Positions 7,336 to 11,881 of a DNA stretch of 11,881 nucleotides are shown here, piece by piece (position 1 is the first letter of the stretch; each line of letters opens with the position of its first letter). The notes below the pieces were generated by a model. That model searched no databases, was not told where the DNA came from, and saw only the letters and a list, made by a program, of their open reading frames with translations. Source of the DNA: JAUREX01 sp044356825 (GTDB taxonomy: Bacteria > Pseudomonadota > Alphaproteobacteria > Rhodobacterales > Rhodobacteraceae); the NCBI GenBank assembly GCA_044356825.1, contig JBIKVM010000077.1, forward strand, positions 1 through 11,881, given 5' to 3'. A program made the translations under genes and the position numbers.

Positions 7336-8487
7336 TCAGCCCATGCAGGCCTGAAAGAGCGCGCGGGTGTTCTCGCGCGTCATCTCGACCGGGTTGCCGC
7401 CGGCGGTCGGGTCGACGATCGCCATCTCGGTCAGGTGGTCGAGGCGCGATTCCTCGACCCCCATCGCGGCGAGGTTCTTGGGGATCGCGAACATCTCGCG
7501 CATCTCCATCACCCGCGCCACGAAGCCGTCGAACCCGCCCCTGATGCCGAGATAGGCGGCCGCGCGGGTCAGGCGCTCCTCGACCGCGGGGCGGTTGAAG
7601 GCGAGCACCCAGGGCATGACGACGGCGTTCGTCGTGCCGTGGTGGGTGTTGTAGACCGCCCCGATCGGGTGCGAGAGGGCATGGATCCCGCCCAGCCCCT
7701 TCTGAAAGGCGACCGCCCCCATCGCGGCGGCGGCCATCATCTGGGCGCGCGCCTCGATGTCGGTGCCGTCGGCATAGGCGCGCGGCAGGTAGTCGTTGAC
7801 AAGCCGCAGCCCCTCGAGCGCGATGCCCTGGCTCATCGGGTGGAAGTAGGTGCTCGAATAGGCCTCGAGGCAATGGGCGAAGGCGTCGAGCCCGGTGCCG
7901 GCGGTGATGGCCTTGGGCATCCCGACCGTCAGCTCGGGGTCGCAGATCGTGACCGTGGGCCTCAGGCGGGGGTGGAAGATGATCTTCTTCACATGCGTCG
8001 CGGAGTTCGTCAGCACCCCCGCCCGGCCGACCTCGGAGCCGGTGCCGGCCGTCGTCGGCACGGCGATGATCGGGGCGATCCGGCCCGCGTCGGCGCGCGT
8101 CCACCAGTCGCCCACATCCTCGAGATCCCAGACCGGGATCGTCTGCCCGACCATGAGCGCGATCATCTTGCCCAGATCGAGCGCCGAGCCCCCGCCAAAG
8201 CAGATGACGCCGTCGTGCCCGCCATCGCGATAGGCCGCGATCCCGGCCTGCATGTTGATGTCGGTCGGGTTGGGATCGACGCCCGAGAACATCGCCCGCC
8301 CGAGCCCGCCCGCCTCGAGCACATCGAGCGCGCGCGCCGTGATCGGGAGCGCCGCGAGCCCGCGGTCGGTGACGAGCAGCGGCCGGCTGATGCCCGCGGC
8401 CTTGCAATGGGTGGCAAGCTCGGCGATCCGGCCGGCGCCGAACTTTACCGCGGTGGGGTAGGACCAGTTGGCCTTGGGCGAGGTCAT
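7336..8487 (-). CDS. Iron-containing (group III) alcohol dehydrogenase
   Basis: 383 aa, the normal length for the Fe-ADH family, which interconverts alcohols and aldehydes with NAD(P). The dinucleotide motif 'GGGSALDLGK' is at residues 98-107 and 'PTTAGTGSEV' at 144-153. The metal ligands are visible: D201 and H205 in 'GTGLDAFAHCLEAY', and H269 and H283 in 'GIHALSHPIGAVYNTHHG', with the spacing seen in FucO. The start at 8487 has AGAAGG about 7 bases upstream and overlaps the aldehyde dehydrogenase stop by ATGA, so translation of the two is probably coupled. In context it would oxidise an alcohol group of the glutamylated substrate before the aldehyde dehydrogenase acts. Reduction of a toxic aldehyde is the alternative reading. 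Confidence 0.95.
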   Translation of the reverse strand: MTSPKANWSYPTAVKFGAGRIAELATHCKAAGISRPLLVTDRGLAALPITARALDVLEAGGLGRAMFSGVDPNPTDINMQAGIAAYRDGGHDGVICFGGGSALDLGKMIALMVGQTIPVWDLEDVGDWWTRADAGRIAPIIAVPTTAGTGSEVGRAGVLTNSATHVKKIIFHPRLRPTVTICDPELTVGMPKAITAGTGLDAFAHCLEAYSSTYFHPMSQGIALEGLRLVNDYLPRAYADGTDIEARAQMMAAAAMGAVAFQKGLGGIHALSHPIGAVYNTHHGTTNAVVMPWVLAFNRPAVEERLTRAAAYLGIRGGFDGFVARVMEMREMFAIPKNLAAMGVEESRLDHLTEMAIVDPTAGGNPVEMTRENTRALFQACMG

Positions 8488-9872
8488 TTCGTCACCTTCT
8501 TGAGATGGTAGGATTTCGGCCGCGTGACCGACAGGAACCCGAGCGGCGAGAGGCTGCCGCCCCGGCCGGTGTCCTTGCAGCCCGTCCAGCAGAGCGCGGG
8601 GTCGAGATAGTCGCAGCGGTTCATGAAGACGGTCCCCGTCTCGATCCGCGCGCCGATCTCGGCGGCGATGGCGGCATCCTGCGTCCAGAGGCTTGCCGTC
8701 AGGCCATAGGGGCTGTCGTTCATCAGCGCCACGGCCTCGTCGTCGCCCCTGACCGGCATGATGCCGACGACGGGGCCGAAGCTTTCCTCGCGCATCACGC
8801 GCATCCGGTGATCGACGTTCACGAGCACCTGCGGCGCGAGATAGGCGCCCCCGTCATCGGCGGGGAAGCGGGCGGGGTCGATCAGGCCCTTCGCCCCGGC
8901 GGCAAGCGCTTCGGCGACATGCTCGCGCACGACGGCGGCAAAGCGGCGGTGCGCCATCGGGCCCAGGGTGGTGTCGTGCTCGAGCGGATTGCCGAGGCGC
9001 TGGCCCTCGACCCAGGCGACGGCGCGGTCGACGAAGCCCCGATAGAGGCTTTCGTGGACATAGATCCGCTCGATCCCGCAGCAGCACTGGCCCGAGTTGA
9101 ACATCGCCCCGTCCATCAGGCTGTCCACCGCCGCGTCGAGGTCGGCATCCGCGCGCACATAGCCCGGATCCTTGCCGCCGAGTTCGAGCCCGAGCGGGGT
9201 AAAGGTGCCCGCTGCGGCACGCTCCACCGCCTGCCCGCCCGCGACCGAGCCCGTGAAGTTCACGAAATCGAAGGCCCGCGCCCCGATCAGCGCCTCGGTC
9301 GTGGGATGGTCAAGCACGATGTTCTGGAACACATCCCGCGGCACCCCGCCCGCGTGCAGCGCCTCTGCCAGCCGCTCGCCCGCAAGCAGCGTCTGCGAGG
9401 AATGCTTGAGGATGACGGCATTGCCCGCGATCAGCGCCGGCACGATGGTGTTGATGGCGGTCAGATAGGGATAGTTCCACGGCGCCATGACGAAGACGAC
9501 GCCGAGCGGTTCGCGCTCGATCCGCCGCTCGAACCGCTCCGACGCCTCGGCCACGAGGGGCGCGAGCGCCGAGGCCGCGATGTCGGCCATGTAGCCCGCC
9601 CGTTCGTTGACGCCGCCGAGCTCGCCGCCATAGCGCACGGGCCGGCCCATCTGCCAGGCAAGCTCCTCGACGATGCGGGGCTTCACCTCGCCCAGGGCCA
9701 CCACGCCTGCGCGCACGATCGCGACGCGATCGGCCAGGGGCCGGGCGGACCAGGCGGGGCGGGCGCGGCGGGCGGCCGCGACGGCATCGGCCGCCGCCTC
9801 GGGGCCGAGCGGCACCCGTTCGGCATAGACGCGCCCGTCAACGGGCGAGATCAGTCGGATCGGCTTTGTCAT
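8484..9872 (-). CDS. NAD(P)-dependent aldehyde dehydrogenase
   Basis: 462 aa, ALDH superfamily. It oxidises an aldehyde to a carboxylate. Key residues are present: N133 in 'MAPWNYPYL', K156 in 'ILKHSSQ', the general base E230 in 'LELGGKDPGYV', the nucleophile C264 within 'FNSGQCCCGIERIYV' (three Cys in a row, 263-265), and E363 in 'MREESFGPV'. The C-terminus 'TGRGGSLSPLGFLSVTRPKS' is intact. The ATG at 9872 has GAGGA a few bases upstream. It lies 33 bases after the ligase gene, with a GC palindrome in the gap, and overlaps the alcohol dehydrogenase start by 4 bases. Its role is inferred to be oxidation of a gamma-glutamyl-amino aldehyde, as PuuC does in putrescine breakdown. The exact aldehyde is not determinable here. 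Confidence 0.95.
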   Translation of the reverse strand: MTKPIRLISPVDGRVYAERVPLGPEAAADAVAAARRARPAWSARPLADRVAIVRAGVVALGEVKPRIVEELAWQMGRPVRYGGELGGVNERAGYMADIAASALAPLVAEASERFERRIEREPLGVVFVMAPWNYPYLTAINTIVPALIAGNAVILKHSSQTLLAGERLAEALHAGGVPRDVFQNIVLDHPTTEALIGARAFDFVNFTGSVAGGQAVERAAAGTFTPLGLELGGKDPGYVRADADLDAAVDSLMDGAMFNSGQCCCGIERIYVHESLYRGFVDRAVAWVEGQRLGNPLEHDTTLGPMAHRRFAAVVREHVAEALAAGAKGLIDPARFPADDGGAYLAPQVLVNVDHRMRVMREESFGPVVGIMPVRGDDEAVALMNDSPYGLTASLWTQDAAIAAEIGARIETGTVFMNRCDYLDPALCWTGCKDTGRGGSLSPLGFLSVTRPKSYHLKKVTK

Positions 9873-9885
9873 CCTGTCCTCGCTT

Positions 9886-9901
9886 CGGGCGCGCGCGCCC
9901 G
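9886..9901. repeat. Perfect 16-base GC palindrome between ligase and aldehyde dehydrogenase genes
   Basis: CGGGCGCGCGCGCCCG reads the same on both strands. In mRNA it can form a six-pair GC stem with a CGCG loop, just upstream of the aldehyde dehydrogenase Shine-Dalgarno. No U tract follows, so it is not a standard intrinsic terminator. It could affect processing or the ratio of ligase to downstream enzymes. Confidence 0.6.
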
Positions 9902-9905
9902 TTCC

Positions 9906-11273
9906 TCATGCCCGCTCGAGACCGCGGCGCACTTCCCAGTCGGTCACGACGCGGTCGAACTCGCTCACCTCCCAGCGGGCGGCGTGGGTGTAGTGCTCCA
10001 CGACCCCGTCACCGAAGGCCGCGCGCAGCATGGCCGAGCCATGCAGCAGATCGGCCGCCTCGCGCAGGGTCTTGGGGATCTCGCGGATGCCGTCGGTGCG
10101 ATACATGTCGCCGCGCATCTCGGGCTCGAGCTCCATCTTCTGCGCGATGCCGTTGAGGCCCGCCGCCAGCAGCGCCGCCGAGGCGAGGTAGGGGTTGAGG
10201 TCGGCGCCCCCGATCCGGCATTCGACGCGGATGGCCTTCGTCCCCTCGCCGCAGACGCGGAAGCCCGCGGTGCGGTTGTCGGCCGACCAGACGGCCTTGG
10301 TCGGGGCAAAGAGCCCGACGCAGAAGCGCTTGTAGCTGTTGACGTTCGGGGCGAGGAAGGCCGCGATCTCGCGCGCATGGGCAAGCTGGCCCGCGAGGAA
10401 GTGCTTCATCAGCGCCGACATGCCGTGCGGGTCGGCCGGGTCGCGGAAGGCGGGCTGGCCGTCGAGCGTCCAGAGCGACTGGTGGATATGCGCCGACGAC
10501 CCGGCGCGGCGATGGTCGTATTTGGCCATGAAGGTCGCGGTCTTGCCGAAGGACCAGGCGACCTCCTTGGTTGCGGTCTTGATGATCGTGTGGGTGTCGG
10601 CGGCATCGAGCGCATCCGAATAGCGCACGTTGATCTCGGCCTGGCCGACGTCGGCCTCGCCCTTGGTGTTCTCGACGACGATGCCCGAGCCATAGAGGCC
10701 GTTGCGCAGCGCGCGCATCAGCGGCTCCTCGCGGGTCGAGAGGAGGATGTTGTAGTCCTCGTTGTGCGCGATCACCGGCACGAGGGCGCCATAGCCCTGA
10801 TCGCGCAGGCTTTCGTAGCTGTTCTCGAAGACGAAGAATTCGAGCTCGCTCGCCATCATCGGGGTCAGGCCCATCGCCTCGGCCCGGGCGATCTGGCGCT
10901 TGAGGATGGCGCGCGGCGAATGGGCGACCTCGGCGTGCGTGTGATGGTCGAGCAGATCGGCGAGCACGAGCGCCGTCGCCGGCTGCCAGGCCGCGCGGCG
11001 CAGCGTCTTCATGTCGGGCTTCACGATGTAGTCGCCGTATCCCGCGGCCCAGCTGGTCGCGGCATAGCCCTGCACCGTGTTCATCTCGATGTCGGTCGCG
11101 AGCAGGTAGTTGCAGCAATGCGTCTCTTCCCAGCCCCCCTCGACGAAGAAGCGGGCATGAAAGCGCTTGCCCATCAGGCGGCCCTGCATGTCGACGGCAG
11201 CGACGATCACGGTGTCGATCTCGCCCGCATCGACGAGGGCGGCGAGGGCGGCGAGGGTCAGGTTGCCGGGCAT
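9906..11273 (-). CDS. Glutamine-synthetase-family gamma-glutamyl-amide ligase (PuuA/GlnA-like)
   Basis: 455 aa. The fold motifs of glutamine synthetase are present: metal ligands E143 and E145 in 'ASELEFFVFE', E213 in 'GQAEINVRY', 'GSSAHIHQSLW' at 258-268, 'NSYKRF' at 312-317, 'NRTAGFR' at 333-339, and 'VECRIGGADLNPYLA' at 350-364. Two features argue against true glutamine synthesis. The segment equivalent to 'GYEAP', whose Glu327 takes the ammonium proton in Salmonella GS, reads 'GLFAP' (F322), and the DGSS motif is absent. The GlnA adenylylation motif NLYDLP is also missing. I therefore infer ATP-dependent gamma-glutamylation of an amine. ATG at 11273 has a strong AGGAGG four bases upstream. 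It is the first gene of the operon with the aldehyde, alcohol and FAD dehydrogenases. The amine is unknown. Confidence 0.9.
   Translation of the reverse strand: MPGNLTLAALAALVDAGEIDTVIVAAVDMQGRLMGKRFHARFFVEGGWEETHCCNYLLATDIEMNTVQGYAATSWAAGYGDYIVKPDMKTLRRAAWQPATALVLADLLDHHTHAEVAHSPRAILKRQIARAEAMGLTPMMASELEFFVFENSYESLRDQGYGALVPVIAHNEDYNILLSTREEPLMRALRNGLYGSGIVVENTKGEADVGQAEINVRYSDALDAADTHTIIKTATKEVAWSFGKTATFMAKYDHRRAGSSAHIHQSLWTLDGQPAFRDPADPHGMSALMKHFLAGQLAHAREIAAFLAPNVNSYKRFCVGLFAPTKAVWSADNRTAGFRVCGEGTKAIRVECRIGGADLNPYLASAALLAAGLNGIAQKMELEPEMRGDMYRTDGIREIPKTLREAADLLHGSAMLRAAFGDGVVEHYTHAARWEVSEFDRVVTDWEVRRGLERA
11232..11258 (-). repeat. Three near-identical 9-base tandem units in the ligase N-terminus
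   Basis: The units GACGAGGGC, GGCGAGGGC and GGCGAGGGT (plus strand) encode the Leu-Ala-Ala repeat in 'LTLAALAALVDAG'. The repeat is in frame, so copy changes would not break the gene. It is probably incidental to helix coding. Confidence 0.6.
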
Positions 11274-11306
11274 GGTTCCTCCTCGGAAGGCTTGCGGCGC
11301 CCGGTC

Positions 11307-11335
11307 ACCATGCCAAGCCGGCGCAGGCAGGGCAA
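11307..11335 (-). promoter_or_regulatory. Candidate promoter for the ligase-led operon
   Basis: On the minus strand TTGCCC (11335-11330; four of six matches) and CATGGT (11312-11307; three of six) are 17 bases apart. A start near 11300 gives a short leader ending in the AGGAGG site. A 6-base inverted repeat, GGCTTG (11289-11294) and CAAGCC (11314-11319), flanks the -10 and might be an operator, but it is short and may be chance. Confidence 0.3.
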
Positions 11336-11360
11336 GGGGCGGCGGGGTTCGGGGGCGGGC

Positions 11361-11389
11361 TTGCGGGCCGGGCGCGGCGGCGCTAGGAC
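11361..11389 (+). promoter_or_regulatory. Weak candidate promoter for the EamA transporter gene
   Basis: TTGCGG (11361-11366) and TAGGAC (11384-11389) are separated by 17 bases. Each matches only three of six consensus bases. This is the best pair in the 154-base divergent gap on the plus strand. Confidence 0.2.
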
Positions 11390-11427
11390 ACGGAATCCCT
11401 GCCCCGAGCCCCGCGGACGACCCGCCC

Positions 11428-11881
11428 ATGAGCCCCAGGAAACGCGCGACGCTGACGGGGTTCCTCGCCGTGCTCCTGTGGTCGGGGCTTGCCGCGCTGA
11501 CGGTGGCGACGGCGCCGGTGCCGCCCTTTCTGCTCAATGCGCTGACCTTCGCGATCGGGGGGGCAATCGGGCTTGGCTGGATCTTCGCGCGCGGTCAGGT
11601 GGGGCAGGTGCTCTCCCTTGGCTGGCGGGTGCATCTCTTCGGCACGGCGGGGCTCTTTTGCTATCATGCGCTCTATTTCACGGCGCTGCGTCTGGCGCCG
11701 GCGGCAGAGGCGAGCCTCGTGTGCTATCTCTGGCCGCTCTTCATCGTTCTGGCCGCGGCGCTGACGCCCGGCGCGCGGCCTGGCCCCGGCACCTATGCGG
11801 GCGCGGGGCTTGCCTTCGCGGGGGCGGCGCTCGTGCTGCTGGGCGGCGGAGGTGGGGAAGGACCGAACGGGGGGCTCGGGG
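11428..11881 (+). CDS. EamA-family (DMT superfamily) membrane transporter, N-terminal part
   Basis: 151 codons are visible and remain open to the window edge. The family has ten transmembrane segments and moves small metabolites, often amino acids, outward across the inner membrane. Hydrophobic segments are seen at about residues 10-28 ('GFLAVLLWSGLAALTVA'), 34-53, 68-88 ('HLFGTAGLFCYHALYFTAL'), 93-112 ('AEASLVCYLWPLFIVLAAAL') and 122-140. The 'LRLAPAAEASLVCYLWPLF' stretch is the EamA helix 3-4 pattern. A Gly-rich loop follows at 138-149. The ATG at 11428 is the natural start before the first helix, though its Shine-Dalgarno (GGACGA) is weak and rather far. It is divergent from the ligase operon, so shared regulation is possible. 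The substrate is unknown. Confidence 0.88.
   Translation, partial: MSPRKRATLTGFLAVLLWSGLAALTVATAPVPPFLLNALTFAIGGAIGLGWIFARGQVGQVLSLGWRVHLFGTAGLFCYHALYFTALRLAPAAEASLVCYLWPLFIVLAAALTPGARPGPGTYAGAGLAFAGAALVLLGGGGGEGPNGGLG

Noticed and set aside
4655..7354. 899-codon plus-strand open frame opposite ugd and the FAD oxidoreductase
   Set aside because: Shadow of two clear genes. Composition is Arg/Asp/His/Gly-rich with no domain pattern.
6077..8407. 776-codon minus-strand frame suggesting a fusion protein upstream of the FAD oxidoreductase
   Set aside because: The part above 7333 is an out-of-frame reading of the iron alcohol dehydrogenase gene. Only the part from the TTG at 7333 has family motifs.
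11300..11325. Sigma-54-like promoter (TGGCATG) upstream of the ligase gene, attractive for nitrogen control
   Set aside because: The GG element is present on the minus strand, but the GC element ten bases later is not (CCGG instead of TTGC), so it does not meet the -24/-12 pattern.
11274..11537. N-terminal extension of the glutamine-synthetase-like protein up to 11537
   Set aside because: The added 88 residues have no GS similarity and run over the divergent transporter start. The ATG at 11273 has a strong AGGAGG site and a normal family N-terminus.

Overview
The window is very GC-rich, gene-dense bacterial chromosome. The proteins look alphaproteobacterial, most likely Rhodobacterales: an RbfA beginning 'PSQRQLRVGE', an rbfA/truB block divergent from dapB, and strong G/C preference at third codon positions. 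This placement is inferred from protein character, not from a search. There are no RNA genes, insertion sequences, phage genes or CRISPR arrays, and no gene-free stretch longer than 154 bases.

Region 1 (1-2712, minus strand) is a probable operon reading rbfA, a small secreted DUF2233/phosphodiester-glycosidase-type protein, truB, and the first third of an AMP-forming acyl-CoA synthetase that leaves the window. rbfA and truB serve ribosome maturation and tRNA modification.

Region 2 (2713-4703, plus strand) is dapB (lysine biosynthesis), followed one base later by a LYS1-type saccharopine dehydrogenase. Their promoter lies in the short divergent gap with rbfA.

Region 3 (4700-6066, minus strand) is ugd, UDP-glucose 6-dehydrogenase. 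It appears to have its own promoter with a perfect TTGACA -35 box. Its stop codon overlaps the stop codon of the saccharopine dehydrogenase gene (convergent, 4 bases).

Region 4 (6077-11273, minus strand) is a tight four-gene catabolic operon: a glutamine-synthetase-like ligase, an aldehyde dehydrogenase, an iron-type alcohol dehydrogenase and a DadA-like FAD amine/amino-acid oxidoreductase. The ligase has the glutamine synthetase fold motifs but lacks the ammonium-site Glu and the DGSS motif. It is therefore better read as a gamma-glutamyl-amide ligase acting on an amine. The set suggests catabolism of an amine or amino alcohol (ethanolamine- or alaninol-like) through N-glutamylated intermediates, related in logic to the Puu and Ipu pathways but with a different gene set. 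This is the best candidate for a less-described system here.

Region 5 (11428-11881, plus strand) is the first half of an EamA-family (DMT) membrane transporter, divergent from the ligase operon and cut by the window edge.
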